Positions 39,944-48,999 of a stretch of 64,000 nucleotides of DNA are shown here, piece by piece (the stretch's first letter is position 1; each line of letters begins with the position of its first letter). The notes under the pieces were generated by a model, which was not told the origin of the DNA, ran no database searches, and saw only the letters and a list, made by a program, of their open reading frames with translations. The stretch lies in NCBI GenBank assembly GCA_014584705.1, contig JACTMJ010000013.1, positions 105,996-169,995 of the forward strand, read 5' to 3'. The position numbers were made by a program, and so were the translations under genes. The DNA is from Acidobacteriota bacterium. GTDB taxonomy: Bacteria > Acidobacteriota > Terriglobia > Bryobacterales > Bryobacteraceae.

Positions 39944-41053
39944 ATGCGTCGAAAACGTTTCCAGAAGGGAAGCGTACGCCCTCGCAAGCATGGCCGGCAC
40001 AAAGTATGGGTTGGCCAGTGGTGGGAGGGTGATTGCCGCCGTTCCAAGGTGCTTGGCGATTGCTCCGAAATGAGCAAAGGCCAAGCGGAAGCCATCATGG
40101 CTTCGATCTTGGAACCATTGAACGAAGGTGCGGGGAAGAAGACTGCTCGAACCTACACCTTTCACCAATACCTTGAGGAAGTCTTCTTGCCGATCTGCCG
40201 GAGGAAGTGGAAGGAATCGACTCGGATGACCTCTGAGCCCTTGATCACCTATCACCTGCTTCCGGCTCTCGGACATCGGCTTCTCGCAGAAGTCACCCGG
40301 GACGAGATGCAGGCACTCCTCGACAAGAAGGCGAAAACTCTCAGCGTCAGTGTCGTGGCGCATCTTCGTTGGCATTTGAGCGCAATCTTTCGGACTGCGC
40401 TGGGTGATGGTGCCGTCCAGTTCAATCCAACGCTTGGCCTGTACGTGCCGAGATGTCAGGAGGGACGGGAACGGCGCGTACTTGAGCGCGGAGAGATCCT
40501 CCAAGCGCTCAATGCACTCGGTCCGCGGGAGCGGATCATTTTTCGAATGGCTGTGTTCGACGGGATGCGTCCCGGCGAGATTCTTGCCATTCGAGTTGAA
40601 AACGTCCAGGACCATTCGGTCCACATCAAGGAGCGGGTGTACAAGGGCAACCTTGACACCCCGAAGGGTCGGCGAGGGCGACGAACGGACCGAGTTGTCG
40701 CGTTGTCGCCGGGAACCCTAACCGAACTCAAGAACTGGATAGCGAGCCTTGCAGACAAGAATCCGCGGGCGTTCGTCTTTCCCTCTGAAAACCATTCAAC
40801 CCCAGTCAGCCGTGACAACCTGTGGCGTCGGGAAATTGGACCGAAGCTACGGGAAATCGGACTTGAGTGGGCCACATTCCAGGTGTTGCGTCGAACAAAC
40901 GCCTCGCTTTCGCGGGTGGCGATGATCGACGATAAAGTCGCCGCCGACCAGCGGGGACATGGACTCGGAGTAAGCCTGGATGTTTACGCGATCAGTGACC
41001 TTCGCCAGAAGATCGATGCGGTGACCCGCCTCGAATCCTCGGTGATCCAATAA
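39944..41053 (+). CDS. int: Tyrosine recombinase (ICE integrase)
   Basis: A 369-residue phage-type integrase. An N-terminal arm/core-binding SAM-like domain (KESTRMTSEPLITYHLLPALGHRLLAEVTRDEMQALL) precedes the catalytic domain: Arg I in FDGMRPGEILAIR, the box-II pattern FQVLRRTNASLSR, then ADQRGHGLGVSLDVYAISD with the His and nucleophilic Tyr. The first box-II residue is Gln rather than His, as in many ICE integrases of this group. The ATG at 39944 has AAAGGA seven bases upstream; an ATG at 39911 adds 11 residues. Its stop is 127 bases from the tRNA-Gly, the likely attachment site. Confidence 0.9.
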   Translation: MRRKRFQKGSVRPRKHGRHKVWVGQWWEGDCRRSKVLGDCSEMSKGQAEAIMASILEPLNEGAGKKTARTYTFHQYLEEVFLPICRRKWKESTRMTSEPLITYHLLPALGHRLLAEVTRDEMQALLDKKAKTLSVSVVAHLRWHLSAIFRTALGDGAVQFNPTLGLYVPRCQEGRERRVLERGEILQALNALGPRERIIFRMAVFDGMRPGEILAIRVENVQDHSVHIKERVYKGNLDTPKGRRGRRTDRVVALSPGTLTELKNWIASLADKNPRAFVFPSENHSTPVSRDNLWRREIGPKLREIGLEWATFQVLRRTNASLSRVAMIDDKVAADQRGHGLGVSLDVYAISDLRQKIDAVTRLESSVIQ

Positions 41054-41078
41054 CCCAAGAGACGACCTTCAGATCGGA

Positions 41079-41153
41079 CCCTGTCGAGGGCGAAACGTGA
41101 GCATTCGACAGGGCGAGTTGAGAAAACGGAGTAAACGGAGTAAGTGAGAAAAC
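41079..41153. repeat. Inverted and direct repeats between integrase and tRNA (likely att arm sites)
   Basis: CCCTGTCGA (41079-41087) and TCGACAGGG (41105-41113) form a perfect nine-base inverted repeat with a 17-base loop. Next come GAGAAAAC at 41120-41127 and again at 41146-41153, enclosing tandem ACGGAGTAA ACGGAGTAA. Such clustered short repeats beside an integrase and target tRNA fit arm-type integrase/Xis binding sites. Confidence 0.55.
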
Positions 41154-41180
41154 CTGATCGTTCCCAAGTTATTGAAAACA

Positions 41181-41255
<75 letters not shown>

Positions 41256-41561
41256 CCGGTTGTGCTGGCAGTGGCTTGTCAGTGTCTAGAATAGCACGCG
41301 TTCCGGGTGAGGTGGTCCCTGGATTCCTGCTGGCTCTTCATCCGGGATTTCGATGTGATTTCTGGCGGGGCTTTGGGTGCGGGTGGTGGAGGGGTGTCTG
41401 GTTTGCTTTGGGGCGGTTGACTCCGGGGTGGCTTCGAAATAGGCTGGTTCCGTCACGGGCTCAGCTTGCGGAATGTGGATTGCCGTCACCGGTATTTCCG
41501 CCGTTGGCGTTGCCGCGATGATGCCGTATTGTTGGCTGGGCGAGCCAGAGAGAGGGGAGCT
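41256..41561. other. Intergenic region right of the tRNA
   Basis: About 305 bases. It should contain the tRNA promoter (reading left) and that of the downstream oxidoreductase gene (reading right). A Pro/Thr-rich minus-strand frame across 41286-41567 has no ribosome site or recognisable domain. First chromosomal sequence outside the element. Confidence 0.45.
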
Positions 41562-42929
41562 ATGCATTCATTTTCACGCCGTTCGTTCGTGAAGACCGCC
41601 AGCGCCGCGATCGCTACTTCGCAGTTTCCGATTCTGGGCGCGAACGATCGCATCGCGCTTGGGATTGTCGGGCTGGGCGGGCGAGGCACGGATCACATCG
41701 ATTACTACTCGAAGCTGGACGCCGATTCCCGCATTGCGGCCGTTTGCGACGTTAATCAGGCCGCGCGCGAGCGTGCCGTGGCGCTGGTGCGGAAGCTGAA
41801 GAACTATGCTCCGACGGAGTACGAGGACATGCGGACGCTCTTCGAATCCAAGGAGATCGATGCCGTCTCGCTGCCGCTGCCGAACCATTGGCACGCGCTG
41901 GCCACGATCTGGGCGTGCCAGGCGGGAAAGGATGTTTACGTCGAGAAACCCGCCAGCCACAACCTCTATGAGGCGGTCCAGATGGTGGCGGCGGCGCGGA
42001 AGTATAAACGCATGGTGCAGGTGGGGTCGCAGAGCCGGTCCATCACGCATAAGATCCACGCGATGAAACTGCTCGGGGAGGGGGTGATCGGGCAGATCTA
42101 TCATGCGCGCGGACTCTGCTTCCGCAGGCGATTCTCGATCGGGCACACGCCGGACGAACCCGTGCCGGCCGGGATCGATTGGGACCGCTTCCTTGGCCCC
42201 GCGCAGTTGAAGCCGTTCAGCCGGAACAAGTATGCCTACAACTGGCACTGGTTCTGGGATACGGGCAACGGCGATATCGGCAACCAGGGCGTGCATGAGA
42301 TGGATATCTGCCTATGGGGCCTGGGCCGCGGCGGCTGGCCGGTCTCCGTGTCTTCCACCGGAGGCAAGTTTGTCTGGAAGGACGACCAGGAGACGCCGAA
42401 CACGCAGCAATCCGCCTTCGAATTCGGCGACGCGCAGATGACGTTCGACGTGCGCAATTTGCCGACGGCCCCGGAAGGGCTGGCGCCGATGGCGGACCGC
42501 AGTTTCGTGGGGAACATATTCTACGGGGACCTCGGCATGATGACCGTAGTCCACAACGGCTTTCAGGTCTACCAGAGTTCGCTCAAGGGCGCGAAGCTCG
42601 ATCTGGCGGGCGCGCCGAATTCCAATAGCGGCGAAAAGTACGAAAAGATCCTGGACGAAAAGGCCGCGGAGGGAGACGACGACGCGACCGTACCGCACAT
42701 GAAGAATTTCCTGGACGCCATCCGGTCGCGGGACTACCGCAAGCTGCATGCGGACATTGCGATCGGCGCGCGCGCCGCCGCATTCTGCCATCTGGCGAAT
42801 ATCAGCTACCGAACCGGACGGACGCTCCACATTTCGCAATCGAGCGGCATGTTCACGGATGCGGCCGATGCGAACGCCCTCTATTCGCGCGATTACCGGG
42901 AACCTTACGTGGTGCCGGCGACGGTGTAA
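41562..42929 (+). CDS. Tat-exported Gfo/Idh/MocA family oxidoreductase
   Basis: A 455-residue protein. The Tat leader MHSFSRRSFVKTASAAIATS precedes a Rossmann domain (ALGIVGLGGRGTDH; AAVCDVN) and the EKPASHNLYEAVQMV motif with the catalytic Lys of the family. The C-terminal beta domain ends near residue 440. AGAGGGGAG precedes the ATG. Exported Gfo/Idh/MocA proteins are frequent in Acidobacteriota and Planctomycetes and act on sugar derivatives with tightly bound NAD(P). The substrate is unknown. It is convergent with a ThuA-like gene. Confidence 0.88.
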   Translation: MHSFSRRSFVKTASAAIATSQFPILGANDRIALGIVGLGGRGTDHIDYYSKLDADSRIAAVCDVNQAARERAVALVRKLKNYAPTEYEDMRTLFESKEIDAVSLPLPNHWHALATIWACQAGKDVYVEKPASHNLYEAVQMVAAARKYKRMVQVGSQSRSITHKIHAMKLLGEGVIGQIYHARGLCFRRRFSIGHTPDEPVPAGIDWDRFLGPAQLKPFSRNKYAYNWHWFWDTGNGDIGNQGVHEMDICLWGLGRGGWPVSVSSTGGKFVWKDDQETPNTQQSAFEFGDAQMTFDVRNLPTAPEGLAPMADRSFVGNIFYGDLGMMTVVHNGFQVYQSSLKGAKLDLAGAPNSNSGEKYEKILDEKAAEGDDDATVPHMKNFLDAIRSRDYRKLHADIAIGARAAAFCHLANISYRTGRTLHISQSSGMFTDAADANALYSRDYREPYVVPATV

Positions 42930-42956
42930 GCGGAGGAATCGGAACCCGCGTCGTGT

Positions 42957-44036
42957 TTAGGCGAAATCCGAGGGGCGCAAGCCGCGCCGGTACTTGCCGA
43001 AGCCGAAGGGCGTGGGGCGGTAATCCCCCACCAAGGCCACGTTCGTGCGCCGGGGGATCCGGCGCTCGAGACCCGTGGCCCACAATGCACCGTTCACGAT
43101 CATCCGGCGCGTGCCCTCGCTTTCGAGGTCGGTGGCCGCGCCCATGGTGGTGGTGAATACGCGCGCCTTCTTGCCGTTGCGCGCGGTGAACTCGCGAATC
43201 CAGGTGACGGGCATCATGGGATCGTTGGGCCGGGTAAGGATTTTCTTTCCGCCCCTGGAAACTTCGTACTCAGTGACAGGCGGGTCAGTGGGCTTCATGC
43301 CGGTGAGGACTTCCCCCATCACGAGTTGCGTGGCGTCCGCGGGGGGAGCGGCCACGTAAACGTCGCTCGGACCCCAAATGTCCTCGCAGCCGCGCAGCAT
43401 GGGGAGGCGTTCCGCGCCTTTGGCCGCGAGACCCCTGGTGCTCTGGACGGCGTGGTGACCGTGGTGCGCCACCCAGGTTTCGCCCAGCACCTGCTTGCCA
43501 AAGCCGCCCGCCCATTCGCCCTTGTGGTTCCAACTGTAGTGCTTGTAGGCGCTTGCGGAATCCGCCGGAAAATTGAAGGCGTGCGTGGCGGTGCGCAGCC
43601 CGAGAATAGGTCGGCCGGAATGCACGTAGTCGTCGATCTCGCGCATCTGCGCGTCGGGCAGGCTGCGGAAGCGCGTGGCGACGATCATCAGATCGGCCTC
43701 GCGCAGGGCTTCGAGTCCGGGGATGTTGACGGTGATTTCGGGGTTGATGGTGCCGTCTTTCGGGTCAATGGCGAAGAGCACGGTGCAGGAGAATCCGTGA
43801 TGGCGAGCGAGGATCCTGCCCAGTTGGGGCAAAGCCTCTTCCGAGCGGTACTCTTCATCGCCCGAGATCAGCACGACGCGCTTGCCGCTCCCGAGGCCGC
43901 GGCCGCCGGGATACTGAACGAACGGCGAGGCCGCACTTGCCTGTGAGAACGCGCGCGTGGAGAGCCAAGGCGCGGCGATCGCCCCCATGGCCGCCCTCCT
44001 CGTCAAGGGAACCGAAGCCGGATTCTTCCGCGCCAT
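42957..44036 (-). CDS. ThuA-like domain protein with Tat-type leader
   Basis: A 359-residue protein with a leader LTRRAAMGAIAAPWLSTRAFSQA and a class I glutamine amidotransferase-like ThuA fold: RVVLISGDEEYRSEEALPQLG, LREADLMIVATRFRSLPD, then GRPILGLRTATHAFNFP and a late RVFTTTMGAATDLESEGTRRMIVNGALWA. ThuA proteins are tied to trehalose/glucoside oxidation with Gfo/Idh/MocA partners, two of which are nearby. GGAAAGGA six bases before the ATG at 44036 sets the start. It is convergent with the oxidoreductase and divergent from a sulfatase. Confidence 0.85.
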   Translation of the reverse strand: MARKNPASVPLTRRAAMGAIAAPWLSTRAFSQASAASPFVQYPGGRGLGSGKRVVLISGDEEYRSEEALPQLGRILARHHGFSCTVLFAIDPKDGTINPEITVNIPGLEALREADLMIVATRFRSLPDAQMREIDDYVHSGRPILGLRTATHAFNFPADSASAYKHYSWNHKGEWAGGFGKQVLGETWVAHHGHHAVQSTRGLAAKGAERLPMLRGCEDIWGPSDVYVAAPPADATQLVMGEVLTGMKPTDPPVTEYEVSRGGKKILTRPNDPMMPVTWIREFTARNGKKARVFTTTMGAATDLESEGTRRMIVNGALWATGLERRIPRRTNVALVGDYRPTPFGFGKYRRGLRPSDFA

Positions 44037-44159
44037 CGTGATCCTTTCCGCGGCCGCGATTCGCGGCAGGCTCATCGACAGGATATCGGATGGAGAATGC
44101 CGCCGCGCGGTCCGCTCCCGCTTGCGCTCACCGCACGCCTTGCATAGCATCAAGAATCC

Positions 44160-45629
44160 ATGAGCAACGCAGCTTCTTCCGCCGCCCGCTCCCGCCGGCG
44201 GTTTCTGCAAGGCGCGCTGGGCCTGCCGGCGCTTGGCCTGGCCGCAAGGAGGGCGCAGGCGAAGCAGCCTCGCGAACGGCTCCCGAGCATCGTCCTGCTG
44301 CTGGTGGACGATTGGGGCTGGGCCGATTTGGGGGCATACGGGAGCACGTTATACGAAACGCCCCACCTCGATAAGATCGCCGCCGAAGGGGTGCGCTTCA
44401 CGAACGCGTACGCTTCCTGCCCGGTCTGCTCGCCCAGCCGTGCCGCGCTGATGACGGGGAAAGTTCCTCCGCGCCTGGGCATCACGGATTGGATTCCGGG
44501 GCGCAAGCAGCACCCGTTTTCGCCGGTGATCATGCCGGAGGATAGCGACCATCTTCCGCTCGAAGAGACCACGATCGCGGAAGTGCTCAAGCCGCTCGGC
44601 TACGCCACCGCCAGCATCGGCAAGTGGCATCTGGGCGGGGAGGGCTTCGGACCCGTGCAGCAGGGATTCGATGTGAATGTTGCGGGAACGTTCCGGGGAT
44701 CACCGCCCAGCTATTTCGCGCCCTATAAGGCGGAGTTGCCGGGCATCGCGAACCCTCCGGATGGCGAGTTTCTTACCGAGCGGCTCTGCCAGGAAGCGGA
44801 GAAGTTCCTGGAGGAGAACCGTGGCAAGCCGTTCTTTCTGTATCTTTCGGAGTTCGCTGTTCATACGCCGCTGCAGGCGGAAAGAGACGTGATCGAGAAG
44901 TATGCCGCGAAGGGGAGTCTCCTCGACCATCAACATAACGCTACGTACGCCGCGATGGTGGAAAGCGTGGACGATACGGTGGGCCGCGTGCGGGCGAAAC
45001 TCGCGACGCTCGGCCTGGAGAAAGACACCGTTATCTTCATTACGTCCGACAACGGGGGGCTGCTTTATGAGGGCAAGAGCCGTACGCCTGTGACGTCCAA
45101 CCGGCCGCTGCGGGCGGGGAAGGGGCACCTCTACGAAGGCGGCGTGCGCGTGCCGCTGATCGTGTTTGACCCTCGGGCGAAAGCGCGCGTGGAAGACGAT
45201 CCCGTGGCGGGCATCGACATCCTGCCCACCATCGCCGCTTATGCCGGGGTGTCCGTACCGCCCGGCATCGACGGAGTTTCTCTGTACGACCTCGTCCGCA
45301 ATGCCAAACGCACCGCCCCCAGGGCGCTCTATTGGCACTATCCGCACTATTCGAACCAGGGCGGATATCCGGGAGGAAGCATTCGCGAGGGGGATTGGAA
45401 GCTGATCGAGAACTACGAGAACGGCGCGCTGGAACTCTACAATTTGCGGGCGGACATCCGGGAGGAGAAGAATCTCGCCTTTGAACAAGCCGCCAAAGCC
45501 CGGGAACTGAATGCGAAACTGATCGCGTGGCGCGAGCGCGTGGGCGCGAAGATGCCGGCGAAGAATCCGGGCTATGACCCGACGAAGGCGGACCAGGAGC
45601 TGACTGGGTCCCGGAGGGAAAATCAGTAG
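44160..45629 (+). CDS. Tat-exported sulfatase (formylglycine-dependent)
   Basis: A 489-residue S1-family sulfatase. The leader ARSRRRFLQGALGLPALG is Tat-type. LLVDDWGWADLGAYG carries the metal-binding Asp pair and CPVCSPSRAALMTGK the C-x-P-S-R motif whose Cys becomes formylglycine. Later SIGKWHLGG and FITSDNGG supply the other metal ligands. It desulfates a carbohydrate or aryl ester; the nearby oxidoreductases and GH95/GH42 genes suggest sulfated polysaccharide use. No maturase gene is in the window. Confidence 0.92.
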   Translation: MSNAASSAARSRRRFLQGALGLPALGLAARRAQAKQPRERLPSIVLLLVDDWGWADLGAYGSTLYETPHLDKIAAEGVRFTNAYASCPVCSPSRAALMTGKVPPRLGITDWIPGRKQHPFSPVIMPEDSDHLPLEETTIAEVLKPLGYATASIGKWHLGGEGFGPVQQGFDVNVAGTFRGSPPSYFAPYKAELPGIANPPDGEFLTERLCQEAEKFLEENRGKPFFLYLSEFAVHTPLQAERDVIEKYAAKGSLLDHQHNATYAAMVESVDDTVGRVRAKLATLGLEKDTVIFITSDNGGLLYEGKSRTPVTSNRPLRAGKGHLYEGGVRVPLIVFDPRAKARVEDDPVAGIDILPTIAAYAGVSVPPGIDGVSLYDLVRNAKRTAPRALYWHYPHYSNQGGYPGGSIREGDWKLIENYENGALELYNLRADIREEKNLAFEQAAKARELNAKLIAWRERVGAKMPAKNPGYDPTKADQELTGSRRENQ

Positions 45630-45689
45630 CCGGGCGCCTACGGTATCATCGTAAATTACATCCTGCTTACCTCGGATAGGAGAACTGCT

Positions 45690-46703
45690 TTGCGCGTTGG
45701 AATGATTGGAACCGGTGCGATTTCGCACAAGCACGCTCAGGCTTACAAGAGCATTGGGTTCGACCTTGTGTGCTGCACGGACGTAAGCGCCGTCTATGGC
45801 CAGAAGTTCGCGGACGAGTATGGCTGCGAGTTTGTGGGCAGCTATGAGGCAGTCTGCTCTCACCCGAAGGTGGATTACATCGACGTTTGCACGTTTCCCG
45901 ATTTTCGTTTGCAGCCGCTCGAGATCGCCGCGAAGAACGGCAAGCACATCCAGGTGCAGAAGCCGATGGCGATCGATACGGCCACAGCCCGGAAGATGAT
46001 CGAGACCGCCAACGCCGCGAACGTAAAGCTGAGCGTGGTGAGCCAGCATCGCTTCGACGATTCCATGCAGTTTCTGGCCAAGGCGATCGCGGGCGGGCGT
46101 TTGGGCAAGCTGCTGCAAGCGGACGCATACGTGAAGTGGTATCGCAGCGCGGAATACTACTCGCGCCCCATTAAGGGAAGCTGGGCCGTGGAGGGTGGCG
46201 GAGCGCTGATCAATCAGGCTATCCACCAGGTGGATATGCTCCACTGGATCGCCGGGCCGGTGGCCGAATTGATGGGCTTCTGGCAATTGCACGCCCTGCA
46301 CAAGATTGAGAGCGAGGATGTGATTACGGCCATCCTCAAGTATGCGAACGGCGCCACGGGCGTCATTCAATCTTCCACCGCTTTCTGGCCGGGCTATAGC
46401 GAGCGCATCGAGTTCCATGGGACGAAGGGCAGCGCCATCATTACGGGCGACCGGCTGACGGCCTGGGACGTCAAGGACGATGAGGGAGAGCCCGCTCCCG
46501 TGGCGCAGGATGTCGCTTCCGGTTCGTCGGACCCAATGGCGATTTCTCTTGCCCCGTTTGAGCGCCAGTTCCTGGACTTCGCGGACGCAATCCGGACCAA
46601 CCGGGAGCCGAAGTGCTCCGCGACCGCCGGGTATGCCGCCCTCGAACTCGTGGAACGCATTTATGCCTCCTGCCGCAGCGGCGAGAAACAGGTGCTCGCG
46701 TAG
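45690..46703 (+). CDS. Gfo/Idh/MocA family oxidoreductase (cytoplasmic)
   Basis: A 337-residue NAD(P)-dependent oxidoreductase: MRVGMIGTGAISHKHAQAY (Rossmann GxGxxG-like), VCCTDVS, and HIQVQKPMAIDTATARKM with the catalytic Lys (Glu-Lys-Pro replaced by Gln-Lys-Pro). WAVEGGGALINQAIHQVDML is the conserved C-terminal domain motif with the His. It has no signal peptide, unlike the family member at 41562. TTG at 45690 is the start: AGGAG lies eight bases before it and no better start exists nearby. It may be translated just downstream of the sulfatase message (60 bases). Confidence 0.9.
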   Translation: MRVGMIGTGAISHKHAQAYKSIGFDLVCCTDVSAVYGQKFADEYGCEFVGSYEAVCSHPKVDYIDVCTFPDFRLQPLEIAAKNGKHIQVQKPMAIDTATARKMIETANAANVKLSVVSQHRFDDSMQFLAKAIAGGRLGKLLQADAYVKWYRSAEYYSRPIKGSWAVEGGGALINQAIHQVDMLHWIAGPVAELMGFWQLHALHKIESEDVITAILKYANGATGVIQSSTAFWPGYSERIEFHGTKGSAIITGDRLTAWDVKDDEGEPAPVAQDVASGSSDPMAISLAPFERQFLDFADAIRTNREPKCSATAGYAALELVERIYASCRSGEKQVLA

Positions 46704-46720
46704 GCGGGCGCGGACCACGG

Positions 46721-47665
46721 ATGGAAGCAAACATGACTCCCCGGGAATCGGTGTCGATTCCCGGTTCCCTTAACGATTGGGTATCCTTTCGGGTTCCCGC
46801 ATCGAGCGCCAATCTTGGCCCCGGTTTCGACGCCCTGGGCATGGCCGTGCAGCTCTATCTCAGCGGCCGTTTCCGCCGGGCGGATCGTCTCGAAATCCGC
46901 GTCTCCGGAAAGGACGCTGCGAGTATCCCAACCACGGAAGACAACCTCATCTGGCAGACGGCGCGGCAGGTGGCTTCCGAACTGGGCGGCACGTTACCCG
47001 CGGTGGAACTGGAGATCACCAACGACATCCCCATCGGCAAGGGTCTCGGGTCGAGCGCGGCCGCACTCGTAGCGGGGGTGGTCATCGCCGTTCGTCTGCT
47101 GGGTCTCGACTGGGACCGCAATCGTATCCTCGACATGGCGGCCCGCATCGAAGGCCATCCGGACAATGTCGCGGCGGCCGTGCTGGGCGGGATCGTTTGC
47201 AGTGCGATCGACGATGAGGGAATCGCGCGGGCGATTCGCCTGAACCTCCCCGAGACGATCGGCGCGAGCATCGTCGTGCCGGATTTTGAAGTTCCCACTT
47301 CCAAGGCTCGCGAAGTGCTGCCCTCGCACTATTCGAAAGAGGATGCGATCTTCAATATCCAGCGGGCGGCCTTATTGATTGCCGCGCTTGCGACGGGACG
47401 CCGGGACGTTTTCCCCACCGCGCTGATGGATAAGCTGCATCAAAGTTACCGCGCGAAGCTGATTCCCGGCCTCGAATCGATTCTGGCCCTTCGAGCGGAG
47501 GGGTTGCTGGGCTGCGCGATCAGCGGCGCGGGTCCTTCGATTCTCGTGATTCATGAAAGCAATCACGCTGAGGTCTGCAAGCTGGTGGAGGCCATTTTCC
47601 ACGAGCAGGGGCACCAGACCGCCGTATTTCACGCCGGGATCGACGAAGACGGACTGCTGCTCTAA
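46721..47665 (+). CDS. thrB: Homoserine kinase
   Basis: A 314-residue GHMP kinase catalysing O-phosphorylation of homoserine in threonine synthesis. The N-terminal FRVPASSANLGPGFDALGMAV and ATP-binding PIGKGLGSSAAALVAGVV are diagnostic; EGHPDNVAAAVLGG and the C-terminal GCAISGAGPSILVI follow. ATG at 46721 (MEAN) or 46733 (MTPRES, with GGAAG six bases upstream) are both possible. It begins 17 bases after the oxidoreductase stop, so they may share a transcript though the pathways differ. thrA and thrC are not in the window. Confidence 0.93.
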   Translation: MEANMTPRESVSIPGSLNDWVSFRVPASSANLGPGFDALGMAVQLYLSGRFRRADRLEIRVSGKDAASIPTTEDNLIWQTARQVASELGGTLPAVELEITNDIPIGKGLGSSAAALVAGVVIAVRLLGLDWDRNRILDMAARIEGHPDNVAAAVLGGIVCSAIDDEGIARAIRLNLPETIGASIVVPDFEVPTSKAREVLPSHYSKEDAIFNIQRAALLIAALATGRRDVFPTALMDKLHQSYRAKLIPGLESILALRAEGLLGCAISGAGPSILVIHESNHAEVCKLVEAIFHEQGHQTAVFHAGIDEDGLLL

Positions 47666-47834
47666 GAGGGAAACTCCCGAGGCTATTCGGGTGCCGAGGG
47701 AACGGCCGCCGAGCTATCCGGCGCTTGCGTTTTCGACGAATCCTGTCATTCTGGTCCTGTAGACGGATTCGGGAACGCGAAGCGCGCGGGAGCCGTCCTA
47801 TCATCGGGTTCGTGTATCGAAAGCGAGGTGGCGC

Positions 47835-48959
47835 ATGGGAAGAAAAAGTCTCTGGGTAATGCTGGCCGTAGCGCTGGTTTGCGTGCTTTCTTCCGCATTC
47901 GGGCAGGACGCCGTTTCCGCGAAGTCCGGGATGGTGAACTACTTTGAAGGCAAAGTGCTGCTTAATGGCGAGCCTCTCGTGTTCGATCGCGCCCGTTTTC
48001 CGCAGATTCCAGAGGGCGGAACGCTCGAAGCCACCGCGGAGGGCCGCGCGGAAGTGATGCTCTCGCCGGGTGTGCTGATGTGGGTGGGCGAGGGCGCCAA
48101 GGTGGAACTGGTAGCCGACAATCTGCTCAACGCGAAGGTGCGGATCCTCGCCGGAAGCGTGGTGATTTCCGGAACTGAGTTTAGCGACGACATGTCTCTG
48201 ACCGTGCTCGTGAATGAGGATGCGGTGGTGATCCGCAAGCGGGGCATCTATCGCTTTGACTCTGCCCCCGCTTCGCTCTATGTGTATGAAGGCGAGGCGA
48301 CGGTAGCGCGGGCAGCGGGCCTCACCAAGGTCAAGAAGGGCCGGACGCTGGCCCTCTCTCAACCCCAGGCGGAGGTTGCCAAGTTCGATGAGGACGAAAC
48401 CAGCGCTTTGCTGGCCTGGGCCGAATCCCGTGACAGCCAGATCCAGACGGCGAGCCTTTCGTCCGCACGCGGGATGGCGATTGGCCGCTATCCCAGCCTC
48501 GGCTACAGCAGCCTGGGCGGGACCGGTTACTGGCTCTACAATCCCTATTTCGGGATGTACTCCTTCGTGCCGATGAATCGGATGCTGTTGAGCCCGTTCG
48601 GCTACTACTATCTGAACCCTGGTGCCGTGAACGATTACTACTACAACTACGCGTACGGCATGGCTGCTACCTCGGGTGGACGCCGGGGAGGCTCGGCGGG
48701 TGCCGCCAGCAGCCGGGGCGGATTTGGAGCGAGTTCTGACGGGTTCGGCGATTTCAGCCGTGGCGCTTCGTCCATGGGCCGGGGAGGCTTTGACAGCGGG
48801 CGATCCATGGGCGCGGCAAGCTCGGGCGGCTTTTCGCGCGGGAGCGTATCCCCTGGCGGCAGCACCGGTGCTGTATCCGTGCCGAGTTCTTCCGGCGGCG
48901 CGTCCATGGGCCGGGGCGCTTCGAGCGCGGGCCGTGGCGGCGGTGGCGGACGCAACTAA
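47835..48959 (+). CDS. FecR-domain-like exported protein with Gly/Ser-rich tail
   Basis: A 374-residue protein with a signal peptide (VMLAVALVCVLSSAFGQ). The body resembles a FecR domain: GRAEVMLSPGVLMWVGEGAKVELVADNLLNAKVRILAGSVVISG, then a second beta region ending near residue 175. A Tyr-rich stretch (GYWLYNPYFGMYSFVPMN ... GYYYLNPGAVNDYYYNYAYG) and a Gly/Ser-rich tail with repeated SMGRG words fill the rest. It probably sits in the envelope. No sigma/FecI-like partner is adjacent, so a signalling role is doubtful. Confidence 0.72.
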   Translation: MGRKSLWVMLAVALVCVLSSAFGQDAVSAKSGMVNYFEGKVLLNGEPLVFDRARFPQIPEGGTLEATAEGRAEVMLSPGVLMWVGEGAKVELVADNLLNAKVRILAGSVVISGTEFSDDMSLTVLVNEDAVVIRKRGIYRFDSAPASLYVYEGEATVARAAGLTKVKKGRTLALSQPQAEVAKFDEDETSALLAWAESRDSQIQTASLSSARGMAIGRYPSLGYSSLGGTGYWLYNPYFGMYSFVPMNRMLLSPFGYYYLNPGAVNDYYYNYAYGMAATSGGRRGGSAGAASSRGGFGASSDGFGDFSRGASSMGRGGFDSGRSMGAASSGGFSRGSVSPGGSTGAVSVPSSSGGASMGRGASSAGRGGGGGRN

Positions 48960-48999
48960 GCGCCTCGGATAACGCGCATTTCCCCCGCTAGGAGCACGC

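Noticed and set aside
1..41180. Left attachment repeat of the element (copy of the tRNA-Gly 3' end)
   Set aside because: Searched by eye for the TGGAGCGGGAGATGGG and GACTCGAACCC segments and found none, so no left boundary is claimed.
41286..41567. A 93-codon Pro/Thr-rich minus-strand frame right of the tRNA
   Set aside because: No ribosome site or known domain, and it overlaps the likely promoters of two genes.
44700..46730. A 676-codon minus-strand frame across the sulfatase and oxidoreductase genes
   Set aside because: It crosses two well-supported genes on the other strand and has the composition of an antisense frame.
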